Positions 34,955-43,032 of a stretch of DNA of 64,000 nucleotides are shown piece by piece. A program made the translations under genes and the position numbers. The DNA is taken from the NCBI RefSeq assembly GCF_039536245.1, contig NZ_BAAAYN010000023.1, forward strand, positions 378,875-442,874. Reading direction: 5' to 3'. The DNA is from Cryptosporangium minutisporangium (lineage in GTDB: Bacteria > Actinomycetota > Actinomycetes > Mycobacteriales > Cryptosporangiaceae). The notes below the pieces were generated by a model. That model saw only the letters and a program-made list of their open reading frames with translations, made no database searches and was not told where the DNA came from. Numbering within the stretch: position 1 is the first letter of the stretch; each line of letters starts with the position of its first letter.

Positions 34955-37900
34955 GTGTTCAACGCTGAGGTCGAGTTCCGCATTCTTGGCGCGATGGAGG
35001 TGGTCGTCGGCGGCCGTACGGTCGTGCTGTCCGCGGCGAAGCACCGCATCGTTCTCGCGGCTCTCCTCGTCCAGGCGGACCGGGTCGTATCTGCTGAGCA
35101 GCTCGCGGAATACATTTGGGACGGTCACCCACCGCGGGGCGCGCGTGGTGCGGTGCAGTCGTACGTGGCCAGGGTGCGGCGGGCCTTGGGCGATCCCACG
35201 CTGATCGTCACGGGCGGTAGCGGATACCGACTTCGCGTCCCCCCGGAGACCGTCGACCTCCATCGGTTCCGCCGCACGGTCGCGCAGGAGAAGGCCGGCC
35301 CCGCTGCGGACCTGGCGGCGCGCGCCGAGTTGCTGCGGTCGGCGCTCGCGCTGTGGCGCGGACCCGCATTGAGCGATGTACCGTCCACCTCGCTGCGCCC
35401 GACGGTCGTGCGGCTGGAGGAGGAGCGGCTGACCGCACTGGAGACCCGGGTGGGGCTCGACCTCCGGCTCGGACGCTACGAGCCGCTCGTCGCGGAGCTG
35501 CGCGAACTCTCCCGCGTCTACCCGCTACGAGAACGACTCTCGGCCTACCTCGTCGAGGCGCTCGCGCGCACCGGCCAGCGCGCCGACGCACTCGACGCCT
35601 TCCACGCCGTCCGCCGACGGTTGCGGGACGAACTCGGGATCGACCCCGGGGACGCTCTCCGCGCCGTCCACCAGAGCGTGCTGACCGGTGAGCTGACCAC
35701 ACGGTCCGCCGATCCCGGCAGCCCCGCGAGTCCGGCGGACGGCTGCGGCGCGGCAGAGGACGCCGGGCCCTGTGACCCACCGACCCATCCGGCGCCCGCC
35801 TGGCGTGTACTGGACCAGTTGCCGTCCGACCGGCGGGTCTACCAGGATCGCGCAGGGCTGACCGACGAGATCGCCGCGCTGCTCACGGCTGACAGCGACG
35901 GCACACCGGTCGTCGCGCTCTGCGGCTTACCCGGTGCCGGCAAGACGACGTTGGCCGTCCGGGTCGCTCATCAGGTCCGGGAGCGGTTCCCGGACGGGCA
36001 GTGGTACGTCCAGCTGGGCGGTCTGGGGTTGTGCCCGCGGACGCCCAGTGCGATCCTCGCCGGCCTGCTGGAGGCCTCCGGCGCCGATCCCGTGCTGCTG
36101 CCGGAGAGCCTGGAGGAGCGGGCGGCGATGCTTCGGGCCCGGCTGGCCGACCGTGCGGTGCTCCTGGTGCTCGACGACGCCGTCGATTCGGCGCAGGTTC
36201 GCCCGCTGCTGCCGGGTGGTCGCGGCTGCGCCGTGCTGGTGACCAGCCGGACCGATCTTCGTGGCCTCGCCGCGCTGGACCAAGCACACCTCGTCGATGT
36301 CGGACCGCTCCAGGCGAACCAGTCCCGGACCTTGCTGGTGCGGCTACTGGGACTGGACCACGGAGCATCCCTCCCCCCGTGGCTCGACGAGGTCGCGGAG
36401 CTCTGCGGGCATCTCCCCCTCGCCCTGTGCTTGGCAGCCGCGAACCTCGTCGGCCGGTCGGCGGCTGAGACGTCGGCTTACCTCGCCGACCTACGGGGCG
36501 ACGCGCGTCTCGACCGGCTCGGTGTGCCTGGTGACCGGGAGGCCACGATCCGCCGGACCATCGGCCAGTCCTACGCCCGGTTGAAATCTCGCGAGCAATT
36601 CGTCTTCGGCCTGCTCGGGCTCGCGCCCGGCCGCGACTTCTCGGTCGCCAGTGTGGCCGCCCTGATCGGCGCGCCGCTCGACCTCGCCGAGGCCGGACTG
36701 GACGCCCTCGTCGTCGACCACCTCGTCCATCGACCCACGCCGGGCCGGTACAGCCTGCATGACGTGATCAAGTTGGGCGCCGCGGAGTACGGAACCAGAG
36801 ACCTGACGCCCGCCCAGCGGCGGGCTGCGCTCGGCAACCTGTACGCCCACTACCTCGGCACCGCGGACGCAGCCGCCGCCGCACTCCACCCGGACCTGAG
36901 CCGCCTCGCACGCGGCCGCCTCGCCGTCGTGGTTCCGTCGATGGACACCGTGGCCGCTCGCGCCTTCCTCGACGCCGAATGCTGGAATCTCGTGGCCACT
37001 GCCGCGCAGGCTGCCCGGGACGAGACCTTCCGGCCCTACTCCTGGCACCTCGCTGACGCGCTCCGCGGCGAGTTCGCCGCGCACCACGCCACCGGGGCGT
37101 GGGCGTCGGCCGTGCGCGTCGGGTTGGACGCAGCAACGGCCGACGGTGCCCCGGCGGCGATCGCAGCGATGCGTCTGTCGGCAGGCAACCTGGAGTGGTC
37201 CCAGGGCCACCAGCGGGAGGCCATCACGCAACTCGAGCAGGCACTCACCGCGAGCAGGACCGCGAAGCTGCCCGCTCTGGCCGGCGCGGCCCTGAACAAC
37301 CTCGGCATCGTCCATCTCGACCGGGGCGAGGCGGAGCAGGCGCTGAGTTACCTGGGGCAGGCCGTCGAGCTCGGACGTTCCCGTCGGCAGCCGTTCGTCG
37401 TCGCCAACTCCGCGGTGAACGCCGCCAGCGCCTACTTGGAACTGGGCCGGCTCGCCGAAGCCAGGGCGACGAGCGTCGAAGCGGTCGACGCATGCGATCA
37501 ACTGGGTGCCGCGCTGGCCGGCGCGATCGCGCGGTCCAACCTCGGACAGGCCTGCACCGCGCTGGGCCTCTGGGCGGAAGCCGAAGAGCACCTGTCGCAG
37601 GCTTTGGACGCGGTTGGCGTCCTCGGGTCGGCTATCGACGAGGCGGAGATGCTGGCCCACCTCGCCGCGCTCCACCGGGACGCCGGACGGCCCGGCCGAG
37701 CGCTTCCCCTGGCGCAGCAGGCCAGCGAATTGGCCGACGGCATGCGCTCGCCACGAGTGTTGTGCACGGCCCTCACGATCCTGGCCGACCTGTACCAGCG
37801 CAGTGGCCAAATCGACCAGGCCCGCACCATCTACGGCCGGGCCGCGGACCTCGCCGACTCGGCTCGGCTGCCGCGGTGGATCTGTGAGGCCCAGCTGGGC

Positions 37901-38296
37901 CTGGCCCACCTGGCGCTGGACGACGGCGAGCCGGCGACCGCAGCGGCGCTGGCCGACGCTGCCCGAAGGGAGGCCGACCGGAGGGGAATGCGCCTTCTCA
38001 GCGGCGCCGCGCGGATGATCGTCGCGCGGGCGCAGCTGGCGGCCGGGCGCTGCGAATTGGCGGCCGCCACCGTGGCCGCCGCCACGGACCTCTTCCGGGC
38101 CTCCGGTTACCGGCTGGGCGAGGCAGCGGCCCGGCAGGTAGCGGCCGCGGCACTCCGGCACGACGATCCGGCGGCCGCGCAGGCCGAGGACGCCACCGCG
38201 GCCGCTCTCCTCACCGCGCTGGGACGGTCCGAGGAGGGGCAACCTCTCGCGGGAGCGGCCCCGGCGCTATGCGGTGTCGAGTGCAGCGCTCCGTGA
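34955..38296 (+). CDS. SARP/AfsR-family regulator with NB-ARC ATPase and TPR domains
   Basis: This large pathway-type regulator has 1113 residues from the GTG at 34955 (GGGGGAGGA 4 bases upstream). The OmpR-like winged helix is at about residues 1-95 (FRILGAMEVVVGGRTVVLSA, GAVQSYVARVRRALG). The bacterial transcriptional activation domain follows at about 100-245 (FHAVRRRLRDELGIDPG). The ATPase has Walker A LCGLPGAGKTTLAV and Walker B AVLLVLDDAVD. TPR helices fill the C-terminal third (ALNNLGIVHLDRGEAEQAL). AfsR-like proteins activate secondary metabolism, but no biosynthetic cluster lies beside it. It is intact, unlike its neighbours. Confidence 0.93.
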   Translation: MFNAEVEFRILGAMEVVVGGRTVVLSAAKHRIVLAALLVQADRVVSAEQLAEYIWDGHPPRGARGAVQSYVARVRRALGDPTLIVTGGSGYRLRVPPETVDLHRFRRTVAQEKAGPAADLAARAELLRSALALWRGPALSDVPSTSLRPTVVRLEEERLTALETRVGLDLRLGRYEPLVAELRELSRVYPLRERLSAYLVEALARTGQRADALDAFHAVRRRLRDELGIDPGDALRAVHQSVLTGELTTRSADPGSPASPADGCGAAEDAGPCDPPTHPAPAWRVLDQLPSDRRVYQDRAGLTDEIAALLTADSDGTPVVALCGLPGAGKTTLAVRVAHQVRERFPDGQWYVQLGGLGLCPRTPSAILAGLLEASGADPVLLPESLEERAAMLRARLADRAVLLVLDDAVDSAQVRPLLPGGRGCAVLVTSRTDLRGLAALDQAHLVDVGPLQANQSRTLLVRLLGLDHGASLPPWLDEVAELCGHLPLALCLAAANLVGRSAAETSAYLADLRGDARLDRLGVPGDREATIRRTIGQSYARLKSREQFVFGLLGLAPGRDFSVASVAALIGAPLDLAEAGLDALVVDHLVHRPTPGRYSLHDVIKLGAAEYGTRDLTPAQRRAALGNLYAHYLGTADAAAAALHPDLSRLARGRLAVVVPSMDTVAARAFLDAECWNLVATAAQAARDETFRPYSWHLADALRGEFAAHHATGAWASAVRVGLDAATADGAPAAIAAMRLSAGNLEWSQGHQREAITQLEQALTASRTAKLPALAGAALNNLGIVHLDRGEAEQALSYLGQAVELGRSRRQPFVVANSAVNAASAYLELGRLAEARATSVEAVDACDQLGAALAGAIARSNLGQACTALGLWAEAEEHLSQALDAVGVLGSAIDEAEMLAHLAALHRDAGRPGRALPLAQQASELADGMRSPRVLCTALTILADLYQRSGQIDQARTIYGRAADLADSARLPRWICEAQLGLAHLALDDGEPATAAALADAARREADRRGMRLLSGAARMIVARAQLAAGRCELAAATVAAATDLFRASGYRLGEAAARQVAAAALRHDDPAAAQAEDATAAALLTALGRSEEGQPLAGAAPALCGVECSAP

Positions 38297-38305
38297 CCGT
38301 CGCGG

Positions 38306-38535
38306 TCAGCGCTGCTGGTCGGCCTGCAGCCGGTACAACTCGGCATAGCGCCCGTTCCGAGCCATCAGGTCGGCGTGGGTACCGTGCTCGAGCACGTAGA
38401 TCCGGTTCGCTCGGCAAACGGACGCGAGTCGATGGGTGATCAAGACGACGCTGCGCTCGCCACCGCCCAGGTGCCCGCCCGGCCGAAGATTTCCAGTTCG
38501 GCCCGCGGATCCAGTGCGGCGGTCGCGTGGTCGTC
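38306..38535 (-). pseudogene. C-terminal remnant of an ABC exporter ATP-binding domain
   Basis: Minus-strand frames here read as the end of a type 1 exporter NBD: ATAALDPRAELEIFGRA (D-loop region) in one frame. After a frame change follows ERSVVLITHRLASVCRAN (H-loop), then NRIYVLEHGTHADLMA and GRYAELYRLQADQQR, with a stop at 38306. Walker A, the signature motif and the membrane domain are absent. Its upstream end abuts a WD40 remnant on the other strand. Confidence 0.72.
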
Positions 38536-38545
38536 ACGCGACGAG

Positions 38546-39110
38546 CGCGCCCACCGCCGGATGCTCGAGCGCGCGCACGAGGTGGTCCTCTGGGATCCAG
38601 CCGCCGGGCGGGTCGTGCGGACGCTGAGGGGCTTGAGCGGACAGGAAGGCATGCCTGGGCGTGTCGATCACGTCCGGTTCAGTCCGGACGGACGGCTGAT
38701 GGCAGTCGCGGGCGATGACGGAGCAATACGGGTCTGGGACATCGCCGGGGACGGCGACCCAGTCGTGCTCACCGGCACCGTCGGACAGATCACGGCGATC
38801 GGCTTCAGCCCCGACGGCACGCTGATCGCCGGCGTCGGCACCGACGGCACCGTGCGCCTGTGGAACACCGACGGCAGCGGCGAAGCCCTCACCTTCGACC
38901 AACCCGCCGACGCTCTGCAACTCGTCTTCAGCGCCGACGGACGGCAGCTCAATACCGTGTACGCAACCAACCTCCGCATCATGCCCTGCGAAGTATGCGG
39001 ACCGATCGACGAGGTACTCGCGCTCGCCGAGCAGCGCACCACCCGAGGAACGCGCGAAGTACCTGCACGAAGCGGGGGAGGCCCGTGTGTACCAATACGC
39101 GCCCGACTAG
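38546..39110 (+). pseudogene. C-terminal remnant of a WD40-repeat protein
   Basis: From about 38546 the plus strand encodes roughly three WD40 blades (HEVVLWDPAAGRVVRTL, HVRFSPDGRLMAVAGDDGAI, IGFSPDGTLIAGVGTDGTV) and then CEVCGPIDEVLALAEQRTTR. At about 39045 the frame must change to continue as ERAKYLHEAGEA and reach the TAG at 39110. N-terminal blades and any kinase or ATPase domain are missing. The continuous open frame into the methyltransferase downstream is accidental. Confidence 0.72.
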
Positions 39111-39253
39111 CTAACCGCCCGGTTGGGGGTGTAAGTGTCGGTCGTGTACTAGCGTGGCGGCCGAACATCCTTTGTGTATCGCCCGCTGCTCCGACCCGGG
39201 GAACACCCGATTCAGCTGGGTCCATGCTGTCCGAAGAAGCCGAGAAGGGGCCA

Positions 39254-40096
39254 ATGGCTACCGAGACACCCTCTGACCGGGCGGGAGACTTCATGACCCG
39301 ACCGATCGACCCTGACAGGAAACCAGTGGCGATCGATACCGGTGTACCCCATCCCGCGCGGGTGATGGATTTCTGGCTCGGCGGCAAGGATCATTTTGCC
39401 GCAGACCGGGCGGTGGGCGAGCAGATCGTCGCGGGCGCCCCGATCCTGCCGGTCGTGATGCGTGCCGAGCGCCAATTCATTGGCCGAGCTGTCGGGTACC
39501 TGGCCGGTACTTGCGAGGTCCGGCAGTTCCTCGACATCGGTACCGGGATTCCGACCGCAGGAAACACCCACGAGGTGGCGCAGGCAGTCGCTCCCGAGTC
39601 GAAGGTCGTGTACGTCGACAACGACCCGATCGTGCTTGCGCATGCGCGGGCACTGTTGGTGGCGGCACCGCCGGGAACCGTCGATTACATCGACGCGGAC
39701 CTTCGCGACGTCGGCCGGGTGTTGGAGGCTGCCTCCGGTCTACTGGATTTCAGTCAGCCGGTAGCGGTGACCGTGCTGGGGATTCTTGAGTTCATCGACG
39801 ACGATCAGGTCGCGCAGATTCTCGCGGTGATCAAGCAGACCCTTGCGGTGGGGAGCTATGTGGCGGTCGCCAGTAGCGCCTCGGAGGGCCCGTTGCCGCA
39901 GGCCGCAGAGTTGTGGAACGCCAGCGGCGCCACCCCGATCACCTTGCGGACAGCCGTAGAGATCGGGGCATTCCTCGACGGCCTGGAGTTGGTGCCGCCG
40001 GGCGTGGTGCAGCTACCGCAGTGGCGGCCCGATCCATCGACTGAATACGTCGATCTGGATGTGCCGCAGTACGGTGGCCTGGCGCGCAAGGCCTAG
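39254..40096 (+). CDS. SAM-dependent methyltransferase of the DUF574 (Methyltransf_19) family
   Basis: This protein has 280 residues from the ATG at 39254 (GAGAAGGGG upstream). The N-terminal signature DTGVPHPARVMDFWLGGKDH is typical of this actinobacterial family. The SAM-binding motif follows as FLDIGTGIPTAGNTHEVAQ, then VVYVDNDPIVLAHARALL and DYIDADLRDV. The substrate is unknown; family members occur in large paralogue sets in Streptomyces and relatives. Confidence 0.92.
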   Translation: MATETPSDRAGDFMTRPIDPDRKPVAIDTGVPHPARVMDFWLGGKDHFAADRAVGEQIVAGAPILPVVMRAERQFIGRAVGYLAGTCEVRQFLDIGTGIPTAGNTHEVAQAVAPESKVVYVDNDPIVLAHARALLVAAPPGTVDYIDADLRDVGRVLEAASGLLDFSQPVAVTVLGILEFIDDDQVAQILAVIKQTLAVGSYVAVASSASEGPLPQAAELWNASGATPITLRTAVEIGAFLDGLELVPPGVVQLPQWRPDPSTEYVDLDVPQYGGLARKA

Positions 40097-40125
40097 GTCT
40101 CGGAGGCCGGATGCCCTCCGAGACC
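40096..40125 (+). terminator. Hairpin overlapping the methyltransferase stop codon
   Basis: GGTCTCGGAGG and CCTCCGAGACC form a perfect 11-bp stem with an 8-base loop. The first base of the stem is the last base of the stop codon. It can serve both the methyltransferase and the converging AraC-type remnant. Confidence 0.75.
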
Positions 40126-40139
40126 AACGCTCCCCTCGG

Positions 40140-40550
40140 CTATCCGGACGGCTTGACGTGGGTCAGACTTTCCTTGGTCTCGCGCTCCTGATAGTCGCGC
40201 GGCGATAGTCCGTGGAAGCGGGTGAAGGCGGCGCTGAAGTCGGCAGGTGGGCGTAGCCGACGCGGCGTGAGACGGCGCTGGGCTTGGCACCGCCGGCGAG
40301 CATGTCTCGGGCGATGCGCATGCGGGCGGCGTAGCACCACCGGGCGAAGCTCGTACCGGTCTGTTCGTGGAAGGTCCGCTGGAGGTCGGCGGGCACGTCG
40401 AGCCCTGACCCGCCGGAAGTACCGATGCGACGCAAGTAGTCCATGGCCGCTTCATCGAGGCGGGTACCCACGAGGAACTCGTCGCGGCGCGGGGCGCCTA
40501 CGCATGCCTGTGGGAGGCACGGTACTCCGGCCGGGGCGCCCACTGAGCAC
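40140..40550 (-). pseudogene. AraC-family regulator remnant, frameshifted in the DNA-binding domain
   Basis: Minus-strand sequence encodes one helix-turn-helix (LQRTFHEQTGTSFARWCYAA, LAGGAKPSAVSRRVGYAHLP) and then loses frame. One base is missing before FSAAFTRFHGLSPRDYQ, which continues in another frame to a stop at 40140. Only a short segment precedes the HTH, so the N-terminal domain is mostly lost. It lies directly downstream of a TetR gene. Confidence 0.72.
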
Positions 40551-40563
40551 GTGACCAGGGCGA

Positions 40564-41160
40564 TCAGCTGGTCGACGGCTGACCGCTCGCAGCGATCCCG
40601 CCCAGCAACACGCGCAGGAAGCCGTCGGCCACCTCGGCGGCGGACAGCCGACCGCCCGGCCGGAACCACTGGTAGGTCCAGTTGCACGACCCGAGGATGG
40701 AGAGCGCGGTCAGCTCGACGTCGTCGACCGCGAACTCGCCGGCCGCCACGCCGTCGCGCAGGATGCCGACGAGGATCGCGTGGTACTCGTCGCGTTTCGC
40801 GGTGCTCGCCACCCGCTGCGCGGAGGGCAACTCGCGGTAGTGCTCGAAGAAGATCTGCAGCCGGCCCGGGAACAGCTCCATCAGCTCGACGAGATCGCGC
40901 ATGACGCCGCGCAACCGCTCGGTCGGGCTGCCGGTCCGTTGCCGGGCCCGACCGAGCAGGTGTTCGATCATCTCCTCGTGGATCTCGAGCAGGATCGCGT
41001 CCTTGCTCGGGAAGTGGTAGTACAGCGACGCCTTACGGATGCCGACCGCGGCGGCCAGCGTCTCCAGCGACGTCTCGTGGTAGCCGCGCTCCCGGAACAG
41101 CCCGGCGGCGACGTCGATGATCTGGGCCCGGCGGGTGGCCCCGTCAGTGCGCTGCGCCAT
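40564..41160 (-). CDS. TetR-family regulator of the catabolic island
   Basis: This regulator has 198 residues. The helix-turn-helix is at about residues 12-58 (IIDVAAGLFRERGYHETSLE, AAAVGIRKASLYYHFPSKDA), and the effector domain (GRLQIFFEHYRELPSAQ, LGSCNWTYQWFRPGGRLSA) resembles acyl-CoA-responsive KstR2/FadR-like TetR proteins. It is divergent from the hydroxyacyl-CoA dehydrogenase, with an 18-bp palindrome just before the latter, so a CoA-thioester ligand is plausible. Confidence 0.9.
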   Translation of the reverse strand: MAQRTDGATRRAQIIDVAAGLFRERGYHETSLETLAAAVGIRKASLYYHFPSKDAILLEIHEEMIEHLLGRARQRTGSPTERLRGVMRDLVELMELFPGRLQIFFEHYRELPSAQRVASTAKRDEYHAILVGILRDGVAAGEFAVDDVELTALSILGSCNWTYQWFRPGGRLSAAEVADGFLRVLLGGIAASGQPSTS

Positions 41161-41196
41161 CGGTTTCCTTCCGGTGCGGTTGGTCGACCGGCAACG

Positions 41197-41295
41197 CTAA
41201 CGCAGGCCCGCGGGCACCCGTAGCGACGCTGCGGTAGCGCGCTCGACGTCGGCGATCGCGGTGGCCGCGTCCGCCAGAACCTTGTCCAGGGCCAT
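41197..41295 (-). CDS. 32-codon ORF resembling the N-terminus of a CoA-transferase alpha subunit
   Basis: An ATG at 41295 with GGGAG upstream begins ALDKVLADAATAIADV, close in pattern to the start of 3-oxoacid CoA-transferase subunit A. The similarity ends where that family should continue with a Gly-rich loop, and a stop follows at 41197. It lies between the TetR start and the operator. It is probably a truncated gene end, or possibly a translated leader of the TetR mRNA. Confidence 0.4.
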   Translation of the reverse strand: MALDKVLADAATAIADVERATAASLRVPAGLR

Positions 41296-41340
41296 GGGAC
41301 TCCCTTCGTTGACAGTCCGCTGCCGCGCAGCATAATTTAC

Positions 41341-41358
41341 CTACCGGCTGGCCGGTAG
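41341..41358. promoter_or_regulatory. Palindromic TetR-type operator before the hydroxyacyl-CoA dehydrogenase
   Basis: CTACCGGCTGGCCGGTAG has perfect 8-bp arms around TG. It lies directly after an AT-rich CATAATTTAC and 12 bases before the next start codon, so bound repressor would block transcription. The divergent TetR protein is the natural candidate. Confidence 0.8.
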
Positions 41359-41370
41359 AGAGGAAATCTC

Positions 41371-42498
41371 ATGGCGACGACGCTGACGCCGCACGCGGCA
41401 ACGCTGCTGTCCGGGCTCCTGCGCGACGCGGTGACGCTCGCCGAGCGCGCGGTGGCGACCCGGGAGGACATCGACGTGGCGATGCGCCTCGGCGCGGGCC
41501 ACCCCGATGGCCCGTTCGCGCTGCTGGCCGGACTCCCACCCAACCGCCGAGCCGCGCTAGGCCTGGCCGCCGAAGCCCGTGCGGCCGCGATCGCGCCCGA
41601 CGGCACGCACACGCCCCACCCAACCAGCACGGAAGATGCGTCCGGCGCGGCCACTGCGTGGACCGGCGCAGTCGGTCTGGTGGGCACCGGGCACATGGCG
41701 TCCGGGATCGCCGAGGCGATCGCCCGCAGCGGCCGGCCCGTCGCGGTACTGGCCCGCAGCGCCGAGTCCGGGCAGGCGTTACGGATCCGCGTCGCGCGCA
41801 GCCTCGACCGGGCGGTCGCCCGCGGTCGCCTCGACGAAGCCGGGCGCGACACCGTCCTGTCCCGGATCTCCCCCACCGAGAACCCGACCGACCTGGCCGG
41901 CGCGAGCGTCGACGTCGTCGTCGAGGCGGTCACCGAGGACGCCGCGGTGAAGGCGGCCGTCCTGACCCGGCTGGACGCCGCGCTGCCCCCCGGCGTGCCG
42001 ATCGCCACGAACACCTCGTCGTTCCGGGTGGCCGATCTCCGCTCGGCCGTCTCCCCCGACCGGCCGGTGCTCGCGCTGCACTTCTTCAACCCCGCCCCGG
42101 TGATGAAGCTCGTCGAGGTCGTCGCGCCCGCCGACCTGCGCACCACCGCGAGCGCCTGGGTATGTGACCTGGGCAAGACTCCGGTACTCAGCGCCGACGA
42201 GCGCGGCTTCATCGTCAACCGGCTGCTCATCCCGTACCTGAACGACGCCGTCCACGCGCACGCCGCCGGCGTCGACGCCGCGGAGATCGACGACCGGATG
42301 CGCACCGGCGCGGGCCACCCGATGGGGCCGCTCGCGCTGGTCGATCTCATCGGGCTGGACGTTACGGTCGCCGCGCTGGAGTCGATGGCCGCGGTCGACC
42401 CCGATCCACGGCTGGAGCCCGCACCGCTGCTGCGCTCGCTCGTCGCCGCCGGTCGGCTCGGCCGCAAAACCGGCCGCGGCTTCTACACCTACGACTGA
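41371..42498 (+). CDS. 3-hydroxyacyl-CoA dehydrogenase with C-N-C domain order
   Basis: This enzyme is expected to oxidise an L-3-hydroxyacyl-CoA with NAD. It has 375 residues. An N-terminal segment (about 1-75) contains VAMRLGAGHPDGPFALLAGL, the signature of the C-terminal 3HCDH domain. The Rossmann domain follows (AVGLVGTGHMASGIAEAIA; catalytic ALHFFNPAPVMKLVEVV). A second, complete C-terminal domain repeats the signature as MRTGAGHPMGPLALVDLIG. The usual order is N-C. It is first in a rightward set with an NTF2-like protein, enoyl-CoA hydratase and hydrolase. AGAGGAAA precedes the ATG. Confidence 0.88.
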   Translation: MATTLTPHAATLLSGLLRDAVTLAERAVATREDIDVAMRLGAGHPDGPFALLAGLPPNRRAALGLAAEARAAAIAPDGTHTPHPTSTEDASGAATAWTGAVGLVGTGHMASGIAEAIARSGRPVAVLARSAESGQALRIRVARSLDRAVARGRLDEAGRDTVLSRISPTENPTDLAGASVDVVVEAVTEDAAVKAAVLTRLDAALPPGVPIATNTSSFRVADLRSAVSPDRPVLALHFFNPAPVMKLVEVVAPADLRTTASAWVCDLGKTPVLSADERGFIVNRLLIPYLNDAVHAHAAGVDAAEIDDRMRTGAGHPMGPLALVDLIGLDVTVAALESMAAVDPDPRLEPAPLLRSLVAAGRLGRKTGRGFYTYD

Positions 42499-42531
42499 GA
42501 CGACGCCACGCCGACCGAAGGTGCCCCAACG

Positions 42532-43032
42532 ATGACCACTCCCCTGGCCGACCCGCGGACGGCGACCAACCCGACCGCCGCCTGGACCGCATTGATCACC
42601 CGCTACTACGACGGGTGCAGCACCGGAGACGTCGAGCTCATGCTCCAGACGCTCCACCCGGACGTCGTCCACTGGTTCCTCGCCCCGAACACCGGCTCGG
42701 CCGCGGTCGCCGGAGGTGAACACCTCGCCCGTTACTGGCGCAAGGTGGCCAGGCGAATCCAGGCCCGCTGGGTCGTCGACACGATCTGCGCCACACCCGA
42801 GCAGGCCGTGATCGAGTGGACGATGTGGTGGCTGCCCGACGGCGCGGCCGAGCGGGTCGCCACCCGCGGCGCCGAGTGGTTCACCACAGCCGACGGTCTC
42901 ATCACCGAGATCCGCTCGTACTACCAGATGCGGCCGGAGACCACCGAACTCGACGGCTTTCCCTACGCCGACCGCGGCTACTCGGTACCCGGCCGCGAAA
43001 ACAGCGCCATCCATCCAGGAGGAACGCGATGA
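42532..43032 (+). CDS. SnoaL/NTF2-like small polyketide-cyclase-fold protein
   Basis: This protein has 166 residues and a single NTF2-like cone fold (ITRYYDGCSTGDVELMLQTL, PDVVHWFLAPNTGSAAVAGG, ITEIRSYYQM). Relatives include SnoaL-type cyclases, dehydratases and isomerases. In this operon a hydratase or isomerase role on a catabolic intermediate is possible but unproven. Its stop overlaps the start of the enoyl-CoA hydratase gene. Confidence 0.82.
   Translation: MTTPLADPRTATNPTAAWTALITRYYDGCSTGDVELMLQTLHPDVVHWFLAPNTGSAAVAGGEHLARYWRKVARRIQARWVVDTICATPEQAVIEWTMWWLPDGAAERVATRGAEWFTTADGLITEIRSYYQMRPETTELDGFPYADRGYSVPGRENSAIHPGGTR

Noticed and set aside
34955-38296. Secondary metabolite cluster around the SARP regulator
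   Set aside because: No synthase, NRPS, terpene or RiPP genes are present on either side; only the regulator and remnants.
38375-39253. WD40-methyltransferase fusion protein
   Set aside because: The continuous frame between them passes through sequence where the WD40 C-terminus continues in another frame to a stop at 39110; the methyltransferase has its own start and ribosome site.
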